This document shows positions 1-7,708 of a DNA stretch of 11,878 bases, one piece after another; position 1 is the first letter of the stretch; every line of letters begins with the position of its first letter. The notes under the pieces are model-generated. The model was not told the origin of the DNA. It saw nothing but the letters and a program-made list of their open reading frames with translations, and did not search any database. The position numbers were made by a program, and so were the translations under genes. The stretch comes from Candidatus Poribacteria bacterium (lineage in GTDB: Bacteria > Poribacteria > WGA-4E > WGA-3G), in assembly GCA_009835515.1 (NCBI GenBank), contig VXXH01000110.1, positions 1-11,878 on the forward strand. The letters are read 5' to 3'.

Positions 1-13
1 GTAGGTTGTGCTA
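1..13. repeat. Right half of a palindromic intergenic repeat, cut by the window edge
   Basis: The bases AGGTTGTGC followed by TA at the very start of the window match the right arm of the complete hairpin at 7251-7271, where GCATAACCT pairs with AGGTTGTGC. The left arm would lie just outside the window. Two occurrences bracketing one operon suggest a dispersed intergenic palindrome. The function is unknown. The call depends on a short match and on unseen sequence. Confidence 0.45.
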
Positions 14-57
14 TTGTATATCCGTTAAAAAAATCAGAAATTGTGTAATTTTACAAG

Positions 58-134
58 AACCCGATTTTGACAGGGGCCCCACCCGTTACTGGAAAACGGG
101 GACAAATCGAATCAGAAACCCAATACTTAAAAAA
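58..134. repeat. Left arm of the inverted repeat flanking the transglutaminase operon
   Basis: AACCCGATTTTGACA at 58-72 is exactly the reverse complement of 7209-7223 (15 of 15). Bases 104-134 match the reverse complement of 7171-7201 at 27 of 31 positions, including the shared core AGAAACCCAATA (114-125). Between these blocks the left arm carries about 24 extra bases (73-103), containing GGGGCCCC (73-80) and a small hairpin CCCGTT/AACGGG (82-87 with 95-100). The arm ends exactly at the gene 1 start codon, so it forms the immediate leader of the operon. An A/T palindrome, TGTAA-TT-TTACA, lies just outside at 44-55. No convincing promoter is visible in the first 134 bases. Confidence 0.8.
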
Positions 135-3100
135 ATGGCAATTCGTGTAGCAATCAATCATAAATCCCTTTACCAATATGACCGGTTCGTCAACTTGTCG
201 CCACACGTTTTTCGATTGAGACCCGCCGTCCACTGTCGAACACCGATTGAAGCGTATTCGTTTAAAATTGATCCCGAAAACCACTTTATCAATTGGCAGC
301 AAGATCCATTCGGCAACTATCAAGCGCGTGTCATTTTCCAAGAACCCACACGCGCCCTCTCTTTTGAAGTAGATCTTGTCGCAGATATGACCGTTATTAA
401 CCCGTTCGACTTTTTCCTTGAAGCGAGTGCTGAACACTATCCATTTTCTTACGAAGCGCAGCTGAAAAAAGAATTAACGCCCTTCCTTGAAGTGAAAGAG
501 AATGGTCGATTGCTGACAGCATGGTTAGCAGACATGCCCCGGACGCAGAAGAAACTCATCGACTTCCTTGTTGATGTCAATAGAGCCTTATTGGAAAATA
601 TAAAATACACGATTCGGATGGAACCGGGTGTGCAGTCCTGCGAAGAGACTTTAGAAAAGCGGATCGGTTCATGCCGGGACACAGGATGGTTGCTCGTTCA
701 GATTTTCCGACACCTCGGCTTAGCTGCCCGATTCGTCTCTGGTTACCTTGTGCAACTCGTCGCTGATCAGAAGCCGGTAGACGGACCCGCTGGTCCTGCA
801 CAAGACTTCACCGACTTGCACGCGTGGTGCGAAGTCTACGCACCCGGTGCAGGGTGGATAGGTTTGGACCCAACATCCGGCTTATTTGCGGGTGAAGGAC
901 ATATTCCTTTGGCATGCGTACCCGACCCTGTGAGTGCGGCACCCGTCAGCGGTTACACGGATCCGTGCGAAACAGAATTTACTTATAGCAATACCGTTCG
1001 GCGTATCCACGAAGACCCGCGCGTAACGAAACCTTATACGGAAACACAGTGGGCGGATATTAACGCCCTCGGTCAGCAGGTTGACCAAGACATAATTCAA
1101 AACGACATTCGGTTGACAATGGGTGGCGAACCGACTTTTGTATCAATTGACGATACAGACAGTCCGGAATGGGACACAGAAGCGGACAGTCCGAAAAAAA
1201 GGGAGTTAGCAGCAGGACTTCTGCGGCGTTTGCGGGACAGTTTCGGACCCGGCGGCGCGTTCTATTACGGACAAGGAAAATGGTACCCCGGTGAACCACT
1301 ACCGCGCTGGAAGTTCGGCTGCTTTTGGCGTAAAGATGGGGTGCCCGTCTGGCAGAACGATAAACTCTTCGCTGAACCTGACAAAGATTACGGTTTCGGC
1401 GTTGAAGCGGCTAAACGGTTTATGGATCGCCTCACGGAAGGGTTGAACATCGCGACACATCAGGTCGTACCGGCTTACGAAGACGCACTTTATTTTCTTT
1501 GGACGGAAGATAGGCTACCTGTCAATATCGATCCGCTCGACTTTGACTTCAAGGAAGCATCCGAACGCCAGCGACTCGCGCAGCTGCTACAAACAGAGAC
1601 TCTCGGATCACCAGTCGGCTACGCGCTACCCCTACGCTGGAGCCGCGTAGATGATGTATGGGAGAGTTGTGAGTGGAATTTCCGGGATGGACGTATGCTC
1701 TTAATCCCCGGCGATTCACCGATAGGATTTCGTCTGCCGCTGGAGTCTATGCAATGGGTGCCACCTGAAGAGCACGAAACAGGTTACGAACGTGACCCGC
1801 TTGAGCCGCGCGAGGAAAATTTAGACGCAGCAGTACAAACAAACTCGCAAAACGCGTCTACACCAAAACATAGAGATGGTACACCAGCTACAGAAAACGC
1901 AGAAGAACAAATGGTTTTTCAAACGGCACTCTGTGTTGAACCCCGTGAGGGCAGATTGTACATCTTTATACCACCCCTAACGCATCTTGAGCACTACTTT
2001 TTGCTCCTTAAAGCAGTTGAAGCAACCGCGCAGGCTTTAGAAATGCCAGTGATCCTTGAGGGGTATGAAGTTCCGCACGATTGGCGCATTCAATCGTTGA
2101 ACGTGACTCCCGATCCCGGTGTGATTGAGGTAAACATCCACCCCGCAGCAAACTGGGATGAGTTGGTTCATAACACTACGACGCTCTACGCGCAAGCACG
2201 GTTAGCTGGATTGAGTGCCGAAAAATTTATGTTAGACGGTAGACACACAGGGACGGGGGGTGGTAATCACGTTATTATCGGTGGGCGGACGCCTGCTGAT
2301 AGTCCGCTGTTACGGCAGCCCCACCTCCTACGCAGTCTCATTACCTATTGGCAGCACCACCCCGGCTTATCGTATCTCTTTTCTGGTGCCTTTATCGGTC
2401 CGACGAGTCAGGCACCGCGTGTAGACGAAGGACGCGATGAACAACTCTATGAACTGGAGGTCGCTTTCGGGCAGATCCCTGATAACGATACAGAAGATGT
2501 GGAACCTTGGTTGATTGACCGGCTCCTGCGGCACTTGCTGGTGGATCTCACAGGTAATACGCATCGCGCAGAGTTTTGCATCGACAAACTCTACTCCCCC
2601 GACTCAGCAAGCGGGCGGCTCGGACTACTGGAGATGCGAGCCTTTGAGATGCCGCCACATCCGCAGATGAGCATTGTCCAGATGCTCCTAATCCGTGCTT
2701 TAGTCGCTAAATTTTGGAATACGCCTTACAAAGGTAGACTCGTGCGCTGGGGAACAGAATTACATGATCGGTTCATGCTGCATCACTATGTTCAGGCTGA
2801 TATACAGGAGGTTGTTACTGAACTTCAAGAAACTGGTTACCCGTTTGAGATGGCATGGCTTGAACCTTTTTTTGAATTCCGTTTCCCCAAATTAGGGACT
2901 GTTAACATACAAGATATTGAACTCGAATTGCGGATGGCAATTGAGCCGTGGCACGTGTTAGGTGAGGAGATAACGCGCGCGGGGACCTCACGTTTTGTTG
3001 ATTCTTCTGTTGAACGACTACAAGTGAAGGTGAGTGGATTGACAGACGCTCGATACATCGTTACATGCAACGGGCGGCAATTGATTCTCCACAATACAGG

Positions 3101-3488
3101 GACACACGGAGAATACGTCGGTGGGGTGCGTTATCGCGCGTGGCAACCGCCATCCGCATTGCATCCGACTATCGGTGTACACTCTCCACTCGTATTTGAC
3201 ATCATTGACACATGGAATACACGGGCAATTGGCGGTTGCACCTATCACGTCTCTCATCCGGGTGGGAGACATTACGATACGTTTCCAGTTAATGCTTACG
3301 AAGCAGAAGCACGCCGTACAAGTCGGTTCGGGGCTGATGGGCATACGCCGGGGGTCATTCAATCCCAACCTGCGGCACCTACGACAGGGCATTTTCTCGC
3401 TGAAGGCGCATCACCCGGGCCTATAGATGTGCCACCAGAAGAGACAAATACCGAGTATCCGTATACTTTGGATCTCCGCCGAATTTAA
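135..3488 (+). CDS. Transglutaminase-like / DUF2126 putative amidoligase protein
   Basis: The 1117-residue protein has two parts. Residues 1 to about 290 hold a bacterial transglutaminase N-terminal region and a papain-fold core with the triad Cys180 (motif GSCRDTGW), His229 (DLHAW) and Asp245 (LDPTSG). From about residue 325 to the end is a DUF2126 domain, named in Pfam as a putative amidoligase, starting near MGGEPTFVS (M329) and carrying a glycine-rich GTGGGNH motif at 706-712. A hydrophilic, Asn/Thr/Glu-rich linker at about 556-593 interrupts the domain. Family knowledge suggests amide-bond formation or cleavage on a peptide; the actual substrate is unknown. No signal peptide is seen, so it is probably cytoplasmic. 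The ATG at 135 was chosen because MAIRVAINHKSLYQYDR is the usual family N terminus; the frame stays open back to position 6, but those codons run through a repeat. The start has no Shine-Dalgarno sequence, only TTAAAAAA. Length is normal for the family. It is the first gene of the operon. Confidence 0.9.
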   Translation: MAIRVAINHKSLYQYDRFVNLSPHVFRLRPAVHCRTPIEAYSFKIDPENHFINWQQDPFGNYQARVIFQEPTRALSFEVDLVADMTVINPFDFFLEASAEHYPFSYEAQLKKELTPFLEVKENGRLLTAWLADMPRTQKKLIDFLVDVNRALLENIKYTIRMEPGVQSCEETLEKRIGSCRDTGWLLVQIFRHLGLAARFVSGYLVQLVADQKPVDGPAGPAQDFTDLHAWCEVYAPGAGWIGLDPTSGLFAGEGHIPLACVPDPVSAAPVSGYTDPCETEFTYSNTVRRIHEDPRVTKPYTETQWADINALGQQVDQDIIQNDIRLTMGGEPTFVSIDDTDSPEWDTEADSPKKRELAAGLLRRLRDSFGPGGAFYYGQGKWYPGEPLPRWKFGCFWRKDGVPVWQNDKLFAEPDKDYGFGVEAAKRFMDRLTEGLNIATHQVVPAYEDALYFLWTEDRLPVNIDPLDFDFKEASERQRLAQLLQTETLGSPVGYALPLRWSRVDDVWESCEWNFRDGRMLLIPGDSPIGFRLPLESMQWVPPEEHETGYERDPLEPREENLDAAVQTNSQNASTPKHRDGTPATENAEEQMVFQTALCVEPREGRLYIFIPPLTHLEHYFLLLKAVEATAQALEMPVILEGYEVPHDWRIQSLNVTPDPGVIEVNIHPAANWDELVHNTTTLYAQARLAGLSAEKFMLDGRHTGTGGGNHVIIGGRTPADSPLLRQPHLLRSLITYWQHHPGLSYLFSGAFIGPTSQAPRVDEGRDEQLYELEVAFGQIPDNDTEDVEPWLIDRLLRHLLVDLTGNTHRAEFCIDKLYSPDSASGRLGLLEMRAFEMPPHPQMSIVQMLLIRALVAKFWNTPYKGRLVRWGTELHDRFMLHHYVQADIQEVVTELQETGYPFEMAWLEPFFEFRFPKLGTVNIQDIELELRMAIEPWHVLGEEITRAGTSRFVDSSVERLQVKVSGLTDARYIVTCNGRQLILHNTGTHGEYVGGVRYRAWQPPSALHPTIGVHSPLVFDIIDTWNTRAIGGCTYHVSHPGGRHYDTFPVNAYEAEARRTSRFGADGHTPGVIQSQPAAPTTGHFLAEGASPGPIDVPPEETNTEYPYTLDLRRI

Positions 3489-3585
3489 GCAATCGGTAAG
3501 ATAGGTTAGATGTACCAATACATCTTTACTGATGGCTGTCTTTCTGACAACTGAAAACTGGGAACCAATTAGGTATAGATAAGAG
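3489..3585 (+). other. Intra-operon spacer with a small hairpin
   Basis: This 97-base gap separates genes 1 and 2. It contains a perfect 7-bp stem, AGATGTA (3508-3514) and TACATCT (3519-3525), with loop CCAA, followed by only a short T run, so it is at best a weak attenuator. A duplicated AACTG (3549-3553 and 3556-3560) follows. The leader of gene 2 ends in AAGAG, a poor ribosome-binding site. No promoter is convincing, so genes 1 and 2 may be co-transcribed or gene 2 may have its own start site. Confidence 0.4.
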
Positions 3586-6303
3586 ATGCAACGAGCAGAT
3601 CTAAAAAATTGGAATGCAATTGGTGATAGTTATCACGCCGCTAAATCTGCTGATTTGTCTCACGATGAACAGATTGATGAAATGCTAAGTCGGGATAGGC
3701 AAATCAATCCGCACTGGCACGGCTTCATGCAAGCCTTGGACACGCTCGGGCTCGCAGAGATGGAATCTCGGCACAAGGAGGTCCAACGTCTGCTGCGTGA
3801 GAACGGTGTCACCTATGTCGTACATGGGGAACAGCAAGGACATCGACCCTGGGAATTGGACCCCATCCCGCTGATTATCTCAAACACAGATTGGGACACT
3901 ATCTCGGCTGGGCTTACGCAGCGTGCAGAACTGCTAAACCTAATTTTGACGGATCTCTATGGAGAACGACGTTTAATCAAAGACGGGTTGATACCACCAG
4001 AAGCGGTTTATGCGCACGCCGGATTTTTGCGAGCCTGTGTCGGACTTATCCCATCTGGATTCCCGTTCCTCTTGAACTATGCCGCCGATTTAGCGCGAGG
4101 ATCGGACGGTAGAGTGTGGGTCCTCGGTGACCGGACACAGGCACCATCAGGCGCGGGTTATGCCCTCGAAAATCGCACTGCTCTTGCGCGCGCATTGCCC
4201 AATCTCTTTGGCGAAATCGGTGTTCATCGACTCTCCTTTTTCTTTCGCGCCTTACAGAACAGGGTTTTAGACCTACAATATCAACTTGGACAACTTGAAA
4301 GTGCCACCCGTATTGCCCCACATCAAAAAGACAACCCACATGTCGTTGTGCTAACGCCTGGTCCGCTTAATGAAACCTACTTCGAGCACGCCTATATCGC
4401 AAATTACCTCGGTTACACCTTGGCACAAGGCGACGATCTGACAGTATGGGACGGGCGTGTCTGGTTAAAATCGCTTGGAGGCTTACGTCCGGTTGATATT
4501 ATTCTTCGTCGAGTCGATGACATTTTCTGTGATCCGTTGGAACTCCGACAAGACTCTCGACTTGGGGTCGCAGGCTTGCTGGAAGTGATTCGACAAGGAA
4601 ACGTAACGGTAGTAAACCCGCCGGGCAGCGGTGTCATGGAAAACCCAAGCCTGATGCCGTTCCTACCGAATATTGCAAAACATTTAATAGGCGAAGACCT
4701 TCGTCTTCCTTCTGTCGCAACGTGGTGGTGCGGGGAACCCAAACAGCGAGACTATGTACTGGCAAATCTTAAGCAGTTAGTTATCAAACCCACTTATCGT
4801 CAACCCGGCGGACGACCCTTATTTGGCAGTGAACTCAGCCGTGCTGAACTCGACACACTCCGCGCGCAGATCAATGCTGAGCCACACCTCTATGTCGGGC
4901 AGGAATATATTCGCTTCTCCACAACACCTTCACTCATTGATGGGAAACTAAAGCCGCGCCGCGCGACTCTGCGAGCCTTCTTATTTGCAGAAAAAAATGG
5001 GTATGCCGTGATGCCAGGCGGATTGACCCGTTGTGAAGGCGCAAAAGGCGAATTGACAGTCTCAATCCAAGGTGGTGGCGTTAGTAAGGACACATGGATC
5101 CTCGCGCCCGAACCGGAACCGCATATCAGTTTATGGCAACAACGAACCGGACGCATACAAACTGCTGGTGCCTCAGAAGGTTTGTCAAGCCGGGCAGCTG
5201 AAAACCTATTTTGGGTCGGACGCTATGCGGAACGCGCAGAGGGACAAGCAAGACTGCTCCGAATTATGATGGATAAAGCCAAGATGGGCAAGATGGGCTT
5301 AGAGACATCGCGCTTAGGACAGATATCCCCTTCTACGCTCTTCACTGAGACCCTTGGCGGGGAAGCGAGGGAAGTATCTGAACTCACTTATCTCCGCAGT
5401 ATGCTCCGCTCCCTGACTGGCTTGACCTCGTCACACCCAGGTTTTGCAAATAAAGGGGAACAATCGTTAGAAAACGAACTCCTCTCAATCATGCTCGACA
5501 CAGAAAACAACGGTAGTTTAGTGTCAACGCTTCAAGCACTCGTTAGTGCTGCGTACGCTGTCCGGGATCGCTGGTCCACGGACACTTGGCGTGTAATGAA
5601 TAATATCGAAAATCTATGCGCTACGCTCGAAAAAAGCGTCCCTGAAGATGGAGATACAGGCAAACAGATACTGACAGATCTCGTGTTGCAAGAGGCGGAA
5701 TTGGCTTCACTCGATCAACTCATGATTTTTCTCTCAGCGTTGAGTGGACTTAACGCCGAAAGTATGACGCAGACGGTCGGCTGGATTAGCTTGGATATGG
5801 GACGGCGTATCGAACGTGCCCTCCTTCTCATCGTGCTGTGTCGTTCAAGCCTTGTCGCTGTGCAAGACGAATGGGTCGAGGATCTGCTGCTTGAATCTGT
5901 CCTCGCTGCTGCTGAAAGTCTCATCACCTATCGTAGTCGCTACCGTGCAGCCCTACACTTTCCGACAGTACTTGAGTTGCTACTTCTTGATGAAGATAAT
6001 CCGCGTTCGCTCCTCTATCAACTTAAACGCCTTCAGGAACAGATTCGTGTGCTTCCGAGAGAAAAACTCGGGTATCGGCTCAGTGAAGAGGAACAGCTCA
6101 TTTTGGAGGCATTAACGCAGCTCCAACTTTCCAATACCCTTGATCTCGCCGAGCGTTCGGAGCACACAACACAACGCAATGGATTAGAAAAACTCATGGT
6201 CCGTCTCGCACAGATACTCGTTGATACTTCTGATGTCCTGACGCATACCTATTTCAGCCATATTCAAAGACCTCAACAGTTAACAACAACTGATAACCTA
6301 TGA
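3586..6303 (+). CDS. Circularly permuted ATP-grasp / alpha-E domain fusion protein
   Basis: The protein has 905 residues. The first roughly 520 residues match the circularly permuted ATP-grasp type 2 family (old DUF404/DUF407): N344-PPGSG, Lys401 in VIKPTYRQPGG, QEYIRFS at 439-445, PRRATLRAF at 457-465 and PGGLTR at 477-482 are the recognisable nucleotide- and phosphate-binding landmarks. From about residue 533 (LSSRAAENLFWVGRYAERAE) to about 885 is an all-helical alpha-E domain (DUF403). In many bacteria these two are separate adjacent genes; here they are fused in one chain. The ATP-grasp part should activate a carboxylate with ATP and join it to an amine; the alpha-E part is an uncharacterised partner. 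No signal peptide or membrane segment is seen. The final four bases overlap the next gene (ATGA), implying translational coupling. The ribosome-binding site is weak. All key ATP-grasp landmarks are present, so the enzyme looks intact. Confidence 0.9.
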   Translation: MQRADLKNWNAIGDSYHAAKSADLSHDEQIDEMLSRDRQINPHWHGFMQALDTLGLAEMESRHKEVQRLLRENGVTYVVHGEQQGHRPWELDPIPLIISNTDWDTISAGLTQRAELLNLILTDLYGERRLIKDGLIPPEAVYAHAGFLRACVGLIPSGFPFLLNYAADLARGSDGRVWVLGDRTQAPSGAGYALENRTALARALPNLFGEIGVHRLSFFFRALQNRVLDLQYQLGQLESATRIAPHQKDNPHVVVLTPGPLNETYFEHAYIANYLGYTLAQGDDLTVWDGRVWLKSLGGLRPVDIILRRVDDIFCDPLELRQDSRLGVAGLLEVIRQGNVTVVNPPGSGVMENPSLMPFLPNIAKHLIGEDLRLPSVATWWCGEPKQRDYVLANLKQLVIKPTYRQPGGRPLFGSELSRAELDTLRAQINAEPHLYVGQEYIRFSTTPSLIDGKLKPRRATLRAFLFAEKNGYAVMPGGLTRCEGAKGELTVSIQGGGVSKDTWILAPEPEPHISLWQQRTGRIQTAGASEGLSSRAAENLFWVGRYAERAEGQARLLRIMMDKAKMGKMGLETSRLGQISPSTLFTETLGGEAREVSELTYLRSMLRSLTGLTSSHPGFANKGEQSLENELLSIMLDTENNGSLVSTLQALVSAAYAVRDRWSTDTWRVMNNIENLCATLEKSVPEDGDTGKQILTDLVLQEAELASLDQLMIFLSALSGLNAESMTQTVGWISLDMGRRIERALLLIVLCRSSLVAVQDEWVEDLLLESVLAAAESLITYRSRYRAALHFPTVLELLLLDEDNPRSLLYQLKRLQEQIRVLPREKLGYRLSEEEQLILEALTQLQLSNTLDLAERSEHTTQRNGLEKLMVRLAQILVDTSDVLTHTYFSHIQRPQQLTTTDNL

Positions 6304-7178
6304 ACTATAAGATTATCCATAAGACCGAATACAGCTATACCCACCCTGTGAACCTCTGTTATAACGAAGCGCGTTTGACCCCACGGAATTATGCGTATCA
6401 GCATTGCAGGGACAGTCAATTCACTGTTGAACCTGAACCGAGGGTGTGTCGAGAACGTCAGGATTTTTTTGGAAACACCGTCTACTATTTCACAATCCAG
6501 CAGCCCCACAATCAACTCACCGTTACAGTCACAAGTCGTGTGGATGTCAGAAGTGGAGAGATGCAACTGAATTTCGCTGAGCACCTCGCTTGGGAAGATG
6601 TTCGCCAGCAGCTTCAAACGGATCGGGATCCAGAAACTCTGGAGATACGGCAGTACATTCTTAATTCGCCAATGATTCCAGCGATGTCCGAACTCCATGC
6701 TTATGCCGAGCAATCGTTTACCAGCGGACGACCGTTACTGGAAGCCGTTGAAGATTTAAGCACCCGCCTCTACACCGATTTCATCTATGACCCTGATTTC
6801 ACAACAATAGCGACCCCACTCGCAGATGTGCTAAAATACCGTCGAGGGGTCTGTCAAGACTTCGCGCATCTCGGCATTGGCTGCTTACGCGCCTTAGGAT
6901 TCGCCGCCCGTTACGTCAGCGGCTATATTGAGACAGAGCCACTACCTGGCAAAAAACCGTTATCGGGTGCTGATGAATCCCACGCATGGTTTTCTGTCTA
7001 TCTCCCGCATCTCGGCTGGGTAGATTTCGATCCAACGAACAACCAGATGCCCGCCGATCAACACATCACTGTCGCTTGGGGCAGGGACTACGCAGATGTA
7101 ACCCCATTGAAAGGGGTCGTCTTCGGGAGCGGCACCCATGAATTATCTGTTTCGGTGGATTGTAAACGGGTTTTTTAA
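6300..7178 (+). CDS. Transglutaminase-like family protein (stand-alone)
   Basis: The 292-residue protein has a bacterial transglutaminase N-terminal beta domain (residues 1 to about 95, starting MNYKIIHKTEYSYTHPV) and a transglutaminase/papain-fold core with Cys185 (RRGVCQDFAHL), His228 (ESHAWFSVYL) and Asp244 (VDFDPTNN). Length and motif spacing are typical, so it should be an active thiol enzyme, more likely a peptidase or amidase than a protein cross-linker in this context. The ATG overlaps the gene 2 stop by four bases, so it is probably translated by coupling. It is a paralogue of the N-terminal domain of gene 1, giving the operon two catalytic transglutaminase domains. The last codons (GTT TTT TAA) run into the right arm of the flanking inverted repeat, which supplies the stop. 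Confidence 0.92.
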   Translation: MNYKIIHKTEYSYTHPVNLCYNEARLTPRNYAYQHCRDSQFTVEPEPRVCRERQDFFGNTVYYFTIQQPHNQLTVTVTSRVDVRSGEMQLNFAEHLAWEDVRQQLQTDRDPETLEIRQYILNSPMIPAMSELHAYAEQSFTSGRPLLEAVEDLSTRLYTDFIYDPDFTTIATPLADVLKYRRGVCQDFAHLGIGCLRALGFAARYVSGYIETEPLPGKKPLSGADESHAWFSVYLPHLGWVDFDPTNNQMPADQHITVAWGRDYADVTPLKGVVFGSGTHELSVSVDCKRVF

Positions 7179-7223
7179 CTATTGGGTTTCTATTCCGATT
7201 TTTTCCGTTGTCAAAATCGGGTT
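7171..7223. repeat. Right arm of the inverted repeat flanking the transglutaminase operon
   Basis: The reverse complement of 7171-7201 matches 104-134 at 27 of 31 bases, and 7209-7223 is an exact 15-base inverted copy of 58-72. This arm lacks about 24 bases present in the left arm. It overlaps the last bases of gene 3, including its TAA stop at 7176-7178. An additional TTGTCCCC at 7238-7245 is the inverse of GGGGACAA at 98-105 in the left arm, hinting at further shuffled homology. Confidence 0.8.
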
Positions 7224-7250
7224 TTCGATAAAAAAACTTGTCCCCTCGTA

Positions 7251-7271
7251 GCATAACCTTTTAGGTTGTGC
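7251..7271. repeat. Palindromic hairpin element GCATAACCT / AGGTTGTGC
   Basis: GCATAACCT (7251-7259) and AGGTTGTGC (7263-7271) form a 9-bp stem with one G-U wobble and loop TTT. No T run follows, so it is not a canonical intrinsic terminator, though it lies 73 bases after gene 3. Its right arm recurs at the window start, which points to a dispersed repeat. It could still serve as an mRNA-stabilising 3' structure. Confidence 0.55.
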
Positions 7272-7294
7272 CATCAAAAACGTAGTCCGTAATG

Positions 7295-7320
7295 AAATTA
7301 TGCCTTAAATGGCATAATTT
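7295..7320. other. Perfect 10-bp inverted repeat upstream of the MazG-like gene
   Basis: AAATTATGCC (7295-7304) and GGCATAATTT (7311-7320) are exact reverse complements around loop TTAAAT. The stem is mostly A-U with a GCC/GGC core, and what follows (GTCTTAGCTTT) is only partly T-rich, so terminator function for the upstream operon is possible but weak. An operator for the downstream gene is an alternative. The rest of 7179-7409, a 231-base stretch without a gene, holds only the repeats listed here and no promoter I would defend. Confidence 0.5.
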
Positions 7321-7409
7321 GTCTTAGCTTTACATTTGGAGGACGGATATACGGAAAGGTATTTGAAACAGCAAGCCCACCTAACCGAACCGCAAGGAAC
7401 ATTAAAAAA

Positions 7410-7694
7410 ATGACAATTGAAGCGTTTCAGAAGCAAATTGAAAATATCTATTACACGCGTGATGCCGAGCGCGGTGTGCCACTAACCTTTACATGGTTCG
7501 TTGAGGAGGTCGGCGAATTAGCAAAAGAGATCCGTAAACAGCCACAGGACACGGAACGCCTGCGCGAAGAATTCGCCGATGTGTTTGCATGGCTCGCCAC
7601 ATTAGCGAGTCTGCTCGGTATCTCTTTAGAGGATGCCGCGCAAATTTATGCCGAAGGCTGTCCTAAGTGTGAAGATACGCCCTGCCACTGTTAA
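7410..7694 (+). CDS. MazG-like nucleotide pyrophosphohydrolase
   Basis: The 94-residue protein is a single MazG-type all-alpha NTP pyrophosphatase domain. The magnesium-binding signature is visible as E32-E33-V-G-E36 and E54-x-x-D57 (EEVGEL and EFADV). The family hydrolyses (d)NTPs to the monophosphate and pyrophosphate for nucleotide-pool cleaning; the specific substrate cannot be read here. The tail carries C84-P-K-C87 and C92-H-C94, a compact Cys/His cluster that could bind zinc, also seen by memory in short MazG proteins of archaea and uncultured bacteria. AAGGA at 7394-7398 lies 11 bases before the ATG, a slightly long spacing. It is a single gene, with its own leader and 14 bp between its stop and the stop of the convergent neighbour. 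Confidence 0.85.
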   Translation: MTIEAFQKQIENIYYTRDAERGVPLTFTWFVEEVGELAKEIRKQPQDTERLREEFADVFAWLATLASLLGISLEDAAQIYAEGCPKCEDTPCHC

Positions 7695-7708
7695 TTCACA
7701 CAACAGAC

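Noticed and set aside
6..134. In-frame 43-codon N-terminal extension of gene 1 (ATG at 6)
   Set aside because: The extension runs through the inverted repeat arm, has no protein-like character, and the family normally starts at MAIRVA (135).
1..134. Promoter for the operon
   Set aside because: TTGTGC and TATATC-like hexamers are present but no pair has acceptable spacing, and the region is repeat sequence.
51..437. Minus-strand open frame opposite the start of gene 1
   Set aside because: It overlaps a clearly coding gene and the repeat; no domain or ribosome site is visible.
3018..3426. Open frames on both strands inside the 3' part of gene 1
   Set aside because: These are shadow frames of the DUF2126 domain, with no recognisable protein features.
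3508..3525. Hairpin between genes 1 and 2 as an intrinsic terminator
   Set aside because: The stem is A-T-rich, 7 bp, with only three T residues after it; genes 1 and 2 belong to one functional set.
135..7178. Composite transposon carrying the operon
   Set aside because: There is no transposase gene and no target-site duplication can be seen; the flanking arms are better described only as inverted repeats for now.
7321..7353. TTTACA (7329) and TATACG (7348) as a promoter for the MazG-like gene
   Set aside because: The spacing is only 13 bases, too short for a standard sigma-70 promoter.
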